From: DATEOR01 sp963766725
GTDB lineage: Bacteria > Actinomycetota > Thermoleophilia > Gaiellales > Gaiellaceae
Direction: 5' to 3'
NCBI GenBank assembly: GCA_963766725.1
Contig: CAVYBK010000001.1
Span: 62,001-126,000 of the forward strand
DNA: 64,000 nucleotides
Shown one piece after another: positions 32,306-41,824 of the stretch. The notes under the pieces are model-generated. The model was not told where the DNA came from. It saw only the letters and a list, made by a program, of their open reading frames with translations, and ran no database searches. The position numbers were made by a program, and so were the translations under genes. The stretch's first letter is position 1; each line of letters begins with the position of its first letter.

Positions 32306-33574
32306 ATGGCCACGGCCCCGGTGCGCGACGAGGCGACCGAGCTCCTGCAGGGGCTTCTGCGCGCCAACACGGTCAACCCGCCGGGGAACGAGACGCTCGC
32401 CGCCGAGCTCCTCCGCGCGTATCTCGAGGACGCAGGAGTCGAATGCGAGCTCTACGCCAAGGTGCCGGAACGGGCGAACCTCGTCGCGCGGATTCCGGGC
32501 CGCGGCGGCCCGACGCTCGCGCTCATCTCGCACACGGACACGGTGCGCGCCGATCCCGAGGAGTGGACCCTCGACCCGTGGTCGGGCGAGCTTCGTGACG
32601 GGGAGATCTGGGGACGGGGAGCCCTCGACATGAAGAGCCACGTCGCGGCCGCGGCCGTCGCCGTCGCCACGTTGGCCCGGGAAGGCTTCGTGCCCGCCGG
32701 CGACCTGATCTTCGTCGCCTCTGCCGACGAGGAGGTCGGCGAGGACTTCGGTCTCTCGTGGCTCTGCGCCAACCATCCGGACGCGGTGCGCGCCGACTAC
32801 TGCGTGAACGAGGGCGGTGGCGACCGGCTGGTGATCAACGGGCGCCCGGCCTACCTGTGCGGGACCGCAGAGAAGATGAGCTCGCCATTCGTCCTCCGCG
32901 TGCACGGCCGGAGCGGGCACGCGTCCATGCCGGGAATCGCGGACAACGCACTCGTGCGCGCTGCGAGGCTCATCCAGCGGCTGGCGGAGTACAAGCCGAA
33001 GACCCGGGCTCTGCCCGAGGCCGATGCCTTCCTCCGGCTCGTGGGGACGAGCGACCCCAACGAGCTCGAGCAGCCGCTCCGCGCGGTCGTCGAGCCGATG
33101 CTCTCGCACGCGATCTCGCCGACGATCATCGAGGCGTCCAAGCAGACGAACGTCATCCCCGCGCTCTGCACGGTGGTCTGCGACTGCCGTCTGCTGCCGG
33201 GCGAGACGCAGGCCGAGGCCGAGGCCGAGATCCGGGCGGCGCTCGGCGAGGACAACTACGACTTCGTCTGGGTCGAGGGCGTCGGCGGCACGGCATCGCC
33301 GCTCGATACTCCACTCTGGCGTGCGATCGAGAGCTTCGTCGAGGCGGAGGAGCCGGGCGCCGCGCTTGCACCCATCGTCAACGCCGGATTCACGGACAGC
33401 CACTTCATGCGCTCGGCCTTCGGGACGGTCTGTTACGGGTTCTTCCCCATGCGGGCAATGGAGTCCGAGGTCGCGGCGGCGCTGATCCACTCCGCCGACG
33501 AGCGCATCCCGGTGGACGACCTCGAGCTTGGAACCCGCTTCCTCATGCACGTGGCACGTACACTCGGAGAGTGA
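32306..33574 (+). CDS. M20 family metallopeptidase/deacylase (ArgE/DapE type)
   Basis: A 422-residue di-zinc hydrolase. Metal ligands and catalytic residues are visible in LISHTDTV (His, Asp), WGRGALDMKSHV (bridging Asp), SADEEVGED (catalytic Glu and ligand Glu) and FTDSHFMRSA (final His). The lid domain contains VLRVHGRSGHASMP. The ATG at 32306 follows TATGCT by six bases. Members cleave N-acyl amino acids or dipeptides; the exact substrate is not deducible. Its stop overlaps the GTG of the DUF1385 gene. Confidence 0.9.
   Translation: MATAPVRDEATELLQGLLRANTVNPPGNETLAAELLRAYLEDAGVECELYAKVPERANLVARIPGRGGPTLALISHTDTVRADPEEWTLDPWSGELRDGEIWGRGALDMKSHVAAAAVAVATLAREGFVPAGDLIFVASADEEVGEDFGLSWLCANHPDAVRADYCVNEGGGDRLVINGRPAYLCGTAEKMSSPFVLRVHGRSGHASMPGIADNALVRAARLIQRLAEYKPKTRALPEADAFLRLVGTSDPNELEQPLRAVVEPMLSHAISPTIIEASKQTNVIPALCTVVCDCRLLPGETQAEAEAEIRAALGEDNYDFVWVEGVGGTASPLDTPLWRAIESFVEAEEPGAALAPIVNAGFTDSHFMRSAFGTVCYGFFPMRAMESEVAAALIHSADERIPVDDLELGTRFLMHVARTLGE
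33559..33564 (+). promoter_or_regulatory. Candidate -10 (TACACT) inside the M20 peptidase gene
   Basis: Ends six bases before the GTG of the DUF1385 gene at 33571. The GGAGA that follows could instead be a weak ribosome-binding site. Confidence 0.3.
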
Positions 33575-34386
33575 GCAGGGACAAGGTTCGGCTCGGGGGG
33601 ATGGCTCTCGCCAACGGGGTTCTGGTGCACGGGCCCCGCTACTGGGCCTGCGCCGTCCGCCTCGAGGACGGTGGCGTGGAGGTGGCCTCCGGGCTCAAGC
33701 CGCTGCGCGCGTCCGAGATCGAGAACCGCCTGATCCGAGGCCCCGCGCGGATGGCGGAGATCTTCGCGCTCCTGCCCGAGATCCGGCGTCGCCTTCCCGC
33801 GGCGCAGCTTCCGTTCCAGCGCCCCGCGGTGGTGGCGGCCATGGTCGGGAGTGCGGCTGCGGTGCGCCTCGTCCGCGGCAGCAGGCTCTCCATGGCTGCG
33901 CAGGAAATCCTCGCGGCCGCCCTGGCCGTCGGCCCGGCCGCAGTTGCGATGCGCGGCTCGAACCTCGCCTCCTACCACGGAGCAGAGCACATCTCCATCG
34001 GGACGTACGAGCACGGCGAGAAACGCGCGAAGGAGCACGAGCGCTGCGGCTCGCACCTACTCGGACCGCTCCTCCTCACCTCTGCGGTCGGAAACGCGCT
34101 CACCGCGCGGGCGCCGTCGTCTCTGCGTCCCGCTGCTCGCGTGGCGGCGGGCGTCGGCGCGCTCGCGGCCTCGGTGGAGCTCTTCTCCTGGATGGTGCAG
34201 AACGAGAAGAACCCGCTCGCCCGCGCACTCGCGATGCCGGGCCACGAGCTCCAGCACCGCTTCGTCACGGCCGAGCCCACGCCCGAGCAGCTCGAGGTCG
34301 CGAACCTCGCTCTAGACGAATGCGTCCGCCTAGAATCTGCTGCAAATGGCGACAACGGAGCAGCGGAGGAAGCGCCTCCCACCTGA
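33571..34386 (+). CDS. DUF1385 family membrane protein
   Basis: A 271-residue protein with the DUF1385 (YqhQ-like) motifs: RLGGMALANGVLVHGPRYWACAVR at the start, ASYHGAEHISIGTYEHGE in the middle with the invariant HGAEH, CGSHLLGPLLL and a C-terminal PGHELQHRFVTAEPTPEQLEVA. Three to four membrane helices lie between. YqhQ relatives are membrane proteins of poorly defined role. The GTG at 33571 follows TACACT by six bases. Its last 41 bases overlap the start of pncB. Confidence 0.85.
   Translation: MSRDKVRLGGMALANGVLVHGPRYWACAVRLEDGGVEVASGLKPLRASEIENRLIRGPARMAEIFALLPEIRRRLPAAQLPFQRPAVVAAMVGSAAAVRLVRGSRLSMAAQEILAAALAVGPAAVAMRGSNLASYHGAEHISIGTYEHGEKRAKEHERCGSHLLGPLLLTSAVGNALTARAPSSLRPAARVAAGVGALAASVELFSWMVQNEKNPLARALAMPGHELQHRFVTAEPTPEQLEVANLALDECVRLESAANGDNGAAEEAPPT
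34331..34336 (+). promoter_or_regulatory. Candidate -10 (TAGAAT) for pncB
   Basis: Ends nine bases before the pncB ATG at 34346, inside the end of the DUF1385 gene. Confidence 0.4.
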
Positions 34387-35440
34387 GATCTTCGACCTCC
34401 CCGTCGAGAAGATGCGGGAGGGCTGGTACACAGACGCCTACTTCAACCACGCCCGCGACACGCTGCTCGCGGACGGCCGGCATCCGCGCGTGGTCATGCA
34501 GGTCTTCCAGAAGAACGAGGCCGTGCTCGGCGGAATGGACGAGGCGCTCGCCGTCCTCAAGCTCTGCTCGCACGACTGGGAGGCGCTCACCGTCCACGCC
34601 CTGTACGACGGCGACGAGGTCGCGCCCCGCGAGACGGTGATGACGATCGAGGGCGACTTCACGCTCTTCGCCCACCTCGAGACCGTTTACCTCGGAGTTC
34701 TGGCGCGCCGCACGCTCGTCTCCACGAACACGCGCCGCGTGATCGAGGCGGCGAGCAGGAAGCCGATCATCTTCATGCCCGCCCGCCACGATCATCACAG
34801 CATCCAGACCGGTGACGGATACGCGGCCCACGTGGCGGGCGCGGCCATCGACTTCCCCATCGGAATGACCACGGACGCCCAGGCGTCCTGGTGGGGCGGA
34901 CGGGGCGTCGGCACCGTGCCGCACGCGCTCATCTCGGCCTACGGCGGCAACACCGTGCTCGCGGCGACGAAGTTCGCCGAATGGGCCGCTCGCGAGTCGC
35001 CCGACATCAACGTCACCGTCCTCGTCGACTTCGAGAACAACTCCGTCGAGACGGCGCTCGAGGTCGCCCGCGCGCTCGGCGACCGGCTCTGGGGAGTGCG
35101 GCTCGACACCTCGGAGACCCTCGTCGACCAATCCCTCTGGGAGGAGATGGGCGACTTCAGGCCGACCGGGGTGAACGAGCGCCTCGTGTGGAAGGTCCGA
35201 AACGCGCTCGACGAGGCCGGGTTCGAGCGGATCAAGATCGTCGCCTCGGGCGGCTTCGACGCGGAGAAGATCCGGTTCTTCGAGGAGCGCGGGGTGCCCG
35301 TCGACTCGTACGGAGTCGGCTCGGCTCTCATCCGCGGTCAGAACGACTTCACCGGCGACGTCGTCCTCACGGACGGCCTCCCGTCCGCGAAGGTCGGGCG
35401 TCGCTACAGGCCGAACGAGCGTCTCGAAATCGTGGTTTAA
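34346..35440 (+). CDS. pncB: Nicotinate phosphoribosyltransferase
   Basis: A 364-residue type II phosphoribosyltransferase of NAD salvage (nicotinate plus PRPP to nicotinate mononucleotide). MREGWYTDAYFNHARDTLL holds the family Thr/Asp-Tyr start, FAHLETVYLGVLARRTLVSTNTRRV and the phosphohistidine region PARHDHHSIQTGDGYAAHV are conserved, VRLDTSETLVDQSLWEEMG and IVASGGFDAEKIRFFEERG form the barrel end with PVDSYGVGSALIRG. TAGAAT lies nine bases before the ATG. The ATG lies inside the DUF1385 gene. Confidence 0.92.
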   Translation: MATTEQRRKRLPPEIFDLPVEKMREGWYTDAYFNHARDTLLADGRHPRVVMQVFQKNEAVLGGMDEALAVLKLCSHDWEALTVHALYDGDEVAPRETVMTIEGDFTLFAHLETVYLGVLARRTLVSTNTRRVIEAASRKPIIFMPARHDHHSIQTGDGYAAHVAGAAIDFPIGMTTDAQASWWGGRGVGTVPHALISAYGGNTVLAATKFAEWAARESPDINVTVLVDFENNSVETALEVARALGDRLWGVRLDTSETLVDQSLWEEMGDFRPTGVNERLVWKVRNALDEAGFERIKIVASGGFDAEKIRFFEERGVPVDSYGVGSALIRGQNDFTGDVVLTDGLPSAKVGRRYRPNERLEIVV

Positions 35441-35460
35441 GGTTTTGCACCCTCACGCCG

Positions 35461-36993
35461 ATGACCGTCGGGGTGGAGCTGATCGTGGACTTTCTGAGTT
35501 ACCTCAAGGACCAGCTGTTCACCTGGCTGCCCTTGATCTTCCTCGGGCTGCTCGTCTACTTCTTCTGGCGGATGCTCGCGTTCATGCCGCGGGTGAAGCC
35601 GACGGAGGTCGAGCCGGACTCGAAGTCGGCCGTGGGCTGGGAAGACATCGCGGGCGTCGACGAGGCCGCCGCCGAGCTCCAGGAGGTCGTCGATTTCCTC
35701 CAGAACCCGAAGCGCTTCTCCGTCCTCGGCGCGCGCGTCCCGAAGGGGATCCTCATCTACGGGCCTCCCGGGACCGGCAAGACGCTGCTCGCCAAGGCTG
35801 TCGCCCATGCCTCGGGCGCGACCTTCTACTCGCAGAGCGCCTCCGCCTTCGTCGAGATGTTCGCCGGCCTCGGCGCCGCCCGAATCCGCAAGCTCTTCGA
35901 CAAGGCGCGCAAGAACGCGCCGGCGATCGTCTTCATCGACGAGCTCGACGCGGTCGGGATGCGCCGCTCTGGCACGAGCTTCAACCGCGAGCACGACCAG
36001 ACCCTGAACCAGCTCCTCGTCGAGCTGGACGGCTTCCGCGGCCCTGACGGCGTCGTCATCATCGGCGCGTCCAACCGCCTCGAGGATCTCGACCCTGCGC
36101 TCCTTCGCCCCGGCCGGTTCGACCGGCAGGTGCTCGTCGCTCCGCCCGATCTTGCCGGCCGCGAGGCGATCCTCAAGGTGCACACCCGTGGAAAGCCGAT
36201 GGCGCCTGACATCGACCTCGAGGTGATCGCGCGCCAGACCGCGGGCCTCACCGGCGCCGACCTCGCCAACATCTGCAACGAGGCAGCCATCTTCGCGGGC
36301 CGCGCGGAGCTCGGTCACATCCGCCAGCTCGACTTCGAGAACGCCATGGAGCGAGTGGTCGCCGGCCTGCAGCAGCGCCGCGTCGTCACCGAGAAGGAGA
36401 AGCGCATCCTCGCCTACCACGAGGGCGGGCACGCGCTCATGTCCCACCTCGTCGGCAGCCCTCAGCCCGTCCAGAAGGTCACGATCGTCTCGCGCGGGCG
36501 TGCCCTCGGGTACACGCTGAACACGCCGCAGGAGGACCGCTACCTCCACACGAAGGAGGAGCTCCTCGACCTGATGAAGGTGCTGCTCTCGGGCCGCGCC
36601 GCCGAGCAGATCGTCTTCGGCGCCGTCACGAACGGGGCCGCCAACGACCTCGAGCGCGTCACCGATCTCGCCCGCGAGATGATCTTCGAGTTCGGAATGG
36701 GCGACGAAGTGTCCTCACGGACGATGCGCGCGGACAACTACGCGCTCTCCGAGCACACGAAGCGCGTGCGCGACGAGGAGCAGGCTCGCCTCTGCGACCA
36801 CGCCTTCGAAGAGGCCGTCCGTCTGCTCACGAAGCATCGCCGTTCCCTGGACGTCCTGGCCGCGGCGCTGCTCGAGAAGGAGACGCTCATGCGTCCCGAG
36901 CTCGAGGCGTTGCTGGTCGACGTGCGGCCGGAGTCGGACGCGTCCGAGCGCGTCGGCACCCCGCAGGTCATCTCCCAGGCCGAGTCCAACTAA
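35461..36993 (+). CDS. ftsH: FtsH-type AAA metalloprotease lacking the extracytoplasmic domain
   Basis: A 510-residue membrane-tethered AAA protease. There is a single helix at about residues 19-42, and the AAA module starts almost at once (GWEDIAGVDEAAAELQEVVDFL near 60). Walker A GPPGTGKT is near 101, Walker B IVFIDELDAVG, second region RPGRFDRQV, and the zinc motif HEGGH is near 320 with the third ligand Asp in NDLERVTDLA. Normal FtsH has two helices and a domain of roughly 70 residues before the AAA module; this one has neither, so it is a short variant. The linker residue pattern otherwise fits an active protease. Confidence 0.9.
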   Translation: MTVGVELIVDFLSYLKDQLFTWLPLIFLGLLVYFFWRMLAFMPRVKPTEVEPDSKSAVGWEDIAGVDEAAAELQEVVDFLQNPKRFSVLGARVPKGILIYGPPGTGKTLLAKAVAHASGATFYSQSASAFVEMFAGLGAARIRKLFDKARKNAPAIVFIDELDAVGMRRSGTSFNREHDQTLNQLLVELDGFRGPDGVVIIGASNRLEDLDPALLRPGRFDRQVLVAPPDLAGREAILKVHTRGKPMAPDIDLEVIARQTAGLTGADLANICNEAAIFAGRAELGHIRQLDFENAMERVVAGLQQRRVVTEKEKRILAYHEGGHALMSHLVGSPQPVQKVTIVSRGRALGYTLNTPQEDRYLHTKEELLDLMKVLLSGRAAEQIVFGAVTNGAANDLERVTDLAREMIFEFGMGDEVSSRTMRADNYALSEHTKRVRDEEQARLCDHAFEEAVRLLTKHRRSLDVLAAALLEKETLMRPELEALLVDVRPESDASERVGTPQVISQAESN

Positions 36994-37006
36994 GCACCCC
37001 GGCGGA

Positions 37007-37012
37007 TAGGAT
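37007..37012 (+). promoter_or_regulatory. Candidate -10 (TAGGAT), leaderless start
   Basis: Ends six bases before the GTG of the methylmalonyl-CoA epimerase gene at 37019, within the short gap after ftsH. Confidence 0.45.
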
Positions 37013-37018
37013 CGGGGC

Positions 37019-37420
37019 GTGGACGTCCGTTCCGTCCATCACGTCGCGTTCGCCGTCTCCGACCTCGACGAGGCCGTCGGCACGTACCAGCGTCTCTTCG
37101 GCGCGGAGGTCGAGCTGCGCGGGCGCATGGAGGACCAGGGCGTCGAGGCCGCGTATCTGCGCGTGGGGTCCGGCCGGGTCGAGCTCATGAGCGCGCTTGC
37201 GGAGGACACGCCCGTCGGGCGCTTCCTCGCCAAGCGCGGCCCGGGGATGCACCACGTCGCCTACGAGGTCCCCGACGTCGCTGCGGCTGTCGGCGAGCTC
37301 GCCGCGGCCGGCGCCGACGTGATCGACCCGGAGCCCCGCACCGGGCTCGACGGCCACGCTGTCTCGTTCGTTCATCCGGACTCCGTGCACGGAGTGCTCG
37401 TGGAGGTGATTGGTGGCTGA
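37019..37420 (+). CDS. mce: Methylmalonyl-CoA epimerase
   Basis: A 133-residue VOC-fold protein made of two beta-alpha-beta-beta-beta units. The metal ligands are His in VHHVAFAVSDLDEAV, Gln/Glu positions in VELMSAL, His in GMHHVAYEVPDVAAAV and Glu in GVLVEVIGG. The enzyme interconverts R- and S-methylmalonyl-CoA in propionate metabolism; the mutase is not in the window. The GTG at 37019 follows TAGGAT by six bases. The next small gene begins inside its last codons. Confidence 0.92.
   Translation: MDVRSVHHVAFAVSDLDEAVGTYQRLFGAEVELRGRMEDQGVEAAYLRVGSGRVELMSALAEDTPVGRFLAKRGPGMHHVAYEVPDVAAAVGELAAAGADVIDPEPRTGLDGHAVSFVHPDSVHGVLVEVIGG
37402..37407 (+). promoter_or_regulatory. Ribosome-binding site GGAGGT deciding the GTG start at 37413
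   Basis: A strong Shine-Dalgarno sequence five bases before the GTG; spacing is too short for the TTG at 37410. Confidence 0.6.
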
Positions 37421-37643
37421 GAACGACCAGATCCGGCTCGAGATCGCCTTCGAAGGCGGTCAGATCATCGGCGGAACCGTGACTCCCGCCGTCTCGAAGG
37501 CGTTCCACGAGGCGATGGCCGGCAACGGTCCCGTCTTCGAGCTCGAGGCGCTCGAGGGCAACTTCCTGGTCGCGCTCGGGAAGGTCGTCTACGTCAAGCG
37601 CAGCGCGCGCGAGACGCAGATCGGCTTCGGCTCGACGTCGTAG
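37413..37643 (+). CDS. Small conserved-looking protein of unknown function
   Basis: A 76-residue soluble protein starting at GTG 37413, five bases after a strong GGAGGT; a TTG one codon earlier is too close to that site. It is predicted mainly beta: IRLEIAFEGGQIIGGTVTPAV, then a short helix KAFHEAMAG, then ELEALEGNFLVALGKVVYVKRSARETQIGF. No catalytic motif or membrane segment. It overlaps the epimerase gene and is followed after one base by the sigma-factor gene, so it could be co-expressed with either. I recognise no characterised family. Confidence 0.75.
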   Translation: MAENDQIRLEIAFEGGQIIGGTVTPAVSKAFHEAMAGNGPVFELEALEGNFLVALGKVVYVKRSARETQIGFGSTS

Positions 37644-37644
37644 C

Positions 37645-38195
37645 TTGCCGCCCGAGACCGACGACGTCCGCGCGCTCGTCGAGCGCGCGAAGCAGGGTGA
37701 CCGCGAGGCCTTCGAGGAGCTCTACCTCCTCCACTTCGACCGGATCTACAGCTACCTCCAGCTCAGCGTCGGCAACAAGCACGATGCGGAGGACCTCACG
37801 AACCAGACCTTCGTGAAGATGATCGAGTCGATCGACCGCTTCGAGTGGCGCAAGGTCCCGATCTCGGCCTGGCTCTTTCGCATCGCCCACAACCTCGCCA
37901 TGGACCACTTCCGCTCGCGAAGGCGCTGGCAGCCCGAGGAGGAGCCTCCCGAGCCGCCCGGGAGCGAGGAGCGCTCGGCGGAGGACGAGGCCTTTCGCGC
38001 AATCGGACAGCAGAGCATGTTCGAGCTGATCGAGAGTCTCTCCGAGGACCAGCAGCAGGTGCTCACGCTCAAGTTCGCCTTCGACTTCTCGAACGCGGAG
38101 GTCGGCACGATCCTCGGCAAGAGCGAGGGCGCCGTGAAGTCGCTCCAGCACCGTGCGCTCGGTTCACTGCAGCGCCAACTGGCCGAAGCAGGCTG

Positions 38196-38196
<1 letters not shown>
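37645..38196 (+). CDS. ECF-type RNA polymerase sigma factor
   Basis: A 183-residue sigma-70 family protein with regions 2 and 4 only. Region 2 is REAFEELYLLHFDRIYSYLQLSVGNKHDAEDLTNQTFVKMIESI, with ISAWLFRIAHNLAMDHFRSRRR closing it; region 4 is LSEDQQQVLTLKFAFDFSNAEVGTILGKSEGAVKSLQHRAL, a helix-turn-helix. The start is TTG 37645, since the conserved region begins soon after and no ATG is available. No anti-sigma factor is adjacent. Its stop overlaps the ATG of the YchF-like gene (TGATG). Confidence 0.9.
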
Positions 38197-39813
<1,617 letters not shown>

Positions 39814-39819
39814 CGCGCC

Positions 39820-39825
39820 ATTATC
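39820..39825 (-). promoter_or_regulatory. Candidate -10 (GATAAT), leaderless start
   Basis: On the minus strand it ends six bases before the ATG of the SDR gene at 39813. Confidence 0.4.
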
Positions 39826-39833
39826 GCCTGAGC

Positions 39834-40664
39834 TCAGGCCTCCGGATCCACCGATCGCGTAGCGGCGACGGCGTCGAGCTGGTTCGCGTGGTAGAGGACG
39901 GCCGCTTCTGCGGTCCTCGCGGCCCGGGCGTCGTGGTGTGAGCCGACGGCGTGCAGAATCTCGGCGAGAACGGCCCGGTCGAGCCCTTCGGCGCGCTCCT
40001 CGATCAGGCGCAGGCCGAGGTGGACGTGGCCGAGGAGCTTGCCCTCGGGGGTCGGGAGGAAGAGCGGGCCGCGGTCGAGCTCTCGCACGCGCCCGGCATC
40101 GTGAAGGAGCGCCGCGGCGAGAAGGAGATCCGAGCGCAGGCGAGGGTGGAGCTGCGCGGAATCGCGGCTCAGGGTCGCCACTGCCACCGTGTGCTCGAGG
40201 AGGCCGCCCGAATAGGAGTGGTGCGAATCGGGCGTTGCCGGCAGCGTGCGCAGCCGCTCGCGAAAGACCGCATCGCCCACGAAGCGGTCGACGACAGCGC
40301 GCAGGCCGGGATGCGAGATCTCCGCGGCGAGGAACTCGAAGAAGCCGTCGAGCTCCTCGACGTCGCGCCGCGCCTCGGGGACGAGCGTCGCGGGATCGGC
40401 CTCCGCGGGCTCGAGCGAGCGCACCTCGAGCTGAAGCCGGTCGCGAAACCGCTCCACCCGCCCGAGCACACGAACCGCGTCTCCTTCCCGGAAGCGCTTG
40501 TCGAGAAGATCGACGTCGTTCCAGACGCGCGCGTCGATCCGTCCGCTCGAGTCCACGAGCTCGAGCGCGAGATACGGGTTCCCGCCCCGCGTTCTCAGGC
40601 GCTGCTTGCGCGCGACGGCAAAGAGGCCGTCGACCACGCGATCCTCGGCGAGCTCGGCGATCAC
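39834..40664 (-). CDS. OB-fold plus HD-domain hydrolase (YhaM-like 3'-5' exoribonuclease family)
   Basis: A 276-residue protein with an N-terminal OB-fold nucleic-acid-binding domain (NPYLALELVDSSGRIDARVW) and a C-terminal HD domain with SHHSYSGGLLEHTVAVATL, the metal pair in AALLHDAGRVREL, HVHLG and GSHHDAR. This is the architecture of YhaM/CBF1 exoribonucleases. The GTG at 40664 follows TAGAAT by six bases. It is divergent from the DUF1015 gene with 43 bases between starts. Some actinobacterial members may instead act on nucleotides. Confidence 0.87.
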   Translation of the reverse strand: MIAELAEDRVVDGLFAVARKQRLRTRGGNPYLALELVDSSGRIDARVWNDVDLLDKRFREGDAVRVLGRVERFRDRLQLEVRSLEPAEADPATLVPEARRDVEELDGFFEFLAAEISHPGLRAVVDRFVGDAVFRERLRTLPATPDSHHSYSGGLLEHTVAVATLSRDSAQLHPRLRSDLLLAAALLHDAGRVRELDRGPLFLPTPEGKLLGHVHLGLRLIEERAEGLDRAVLAEILHAVGSHHDARAARTAEAAVLYHANQLDAVAATRSVDPEA

Positions 40665-40670
40665 GAGGCG

Positions 40671-40676
40671 ATTCTA
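40671..40676 (-). promoter_or_regulatory. Candidate -10 (TAGAAT), leaderless start
   Basis: On the minus strand it ends six bases before the GTG of the HD-domain nuclease gene at 40664. Confidence 0.45.
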
Positions 40677-40693
40677 GGTCCGCGGACGGATGG

Positions 40694-40699
40694 TAACGT
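40694..40699 (+). promoter_or_regulatory. Candidate -10 (TAACGT) for the DUF1015 gene
   Basis: Ends eight bases before the GTG at 40708; divergent with the -10 of the HD-domain gene 17 bases away. Confidence 0.35.
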
Positions 40700-40707
40700 G
40701 CCGCGTC

Positions 40708-41824
40708 GTGCCGCATTTGAAGCCGTTTCGGGCGCTTCGCTACGACCCTGGAACGGTGGGGCCGCTGGATGCGGTCGTCTCGCCTCCCCACGACGTCGTC
40801 ACGCCCGACCGGCGCGAAGCTCTCGTCACGGCGAGCCCGTACAACGCGGTGCGCCTCCTCAATCCGGAGTCTCCCGCAGAGGCCGCCAGGTTGATCGGCG
40901 CCTGGCAGGACGAGGGCGTGCTCGTCCGCGAGACGGAGCCGGCGGTCTGGATTCTCGAGGAGACGTTCCCGGGCCTGGACGGGGGAACGCGGACGCGACG
41001 CGGCCTGGTCGCGCGTGTCGAGCTCTTGCCCTACTCCAACGGCCAGGTCCTTCCCCACGAGCGCACCTTCGAGCGACAGAAGGACGCGCGCCTGGAGCTT
41101 CTGCGCGCCGTGCGAATGAAGCTCTCGCCCGTCTTTCTCGTCCACGAGGGCGCCTCGCCGGCGATTCCCGAGCGCGCGCCGGACATGGAGGCGACGCTCG
41201 ACGGAGTGACGAGCCGTGTCTGGCGGATAGCGGGCGACGATGCGATCGCGGAGGCGCTCGGCCGCGTCGACGGGCGCCTGCTCATCGCCGACGGCCACCA
41301 TCGCTACGAGACGGCGCTCGCCTACCACGAGGAGCAGGGAACGGAGGAGTCCGGTTACGTCCTTTCGACCCTCGTGAGTCGCGACGACGACGGGCTGGAG
41401 ATCCTGCCCACGCACCGGCTCGTCTCCGGCGAGCCGCCCGAGCTCGACAGCTCCTTTCGGCTCACCGACATCGAGCCGAGCGCAGAAGCCGGCACCGCGG
41501 CGCTGGCGGGACTCGACCGCGACCATCCCGCGTTCGTCCTCCTTCGCCGAGACTCGGCCCAGCTGGCGGAGAGCGACGGTGCCGAGCTCGACACCGCGGT
41601 GATCGACCGCCTGCCGCTCGAGGACGTTCGCTACACGCCGAGCGCGGTCGCGGCTGAGGAAGCGGTGCGTGGCGGCCGCGCGGATGCCGCATTCCTCGTG
41701 CGTGCGCCGACGCTCGACCAGGTCACTGCCGTCGCCCGTGCGCGGCGAGCTGCTGCCGGAGAAGACGACCTACTTCTTCCCAAAGCTGACGAGCGGCCTC
41801 GTCTTCTCGCCCTTCGACGAATGA
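40708..41824 (+). CDS. DUF1015 family protein, frameshifted near the 3' end
   Basis: The GTG at 40708 opens a DUF1015 protein: FRALRYDPGTVGPLDAVVSPPHDVV, SPYNAVRLL, LPHERTFERQKDARLELLRA, LIADGHHRYETALAY and LVSRDDDGLEILPTHR are family blocks. The final family block, RGELLPEKTTYFFPKLTSG, is encoded from 41741 in the next frame and ends at TGA 41822-41824, overlapping the ATG of the IMPase gene. A single extra base near 41737-41741 explains this and also explains why the open frame appears fused to IMPase. Function of DUF1015 (SerC-linked in some phyla) is unknown. TAACGT is eight bases before the GTG. Confidence 0.82.

Noticed and set aside
31040..33550. An 836-residue form of RarA on the minus strand
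   Set aside because: The extra 420 residues are antisense to the intact M20 peptidase gene, are Arg/Asp-rich without motifs, and the family starts at 32284.
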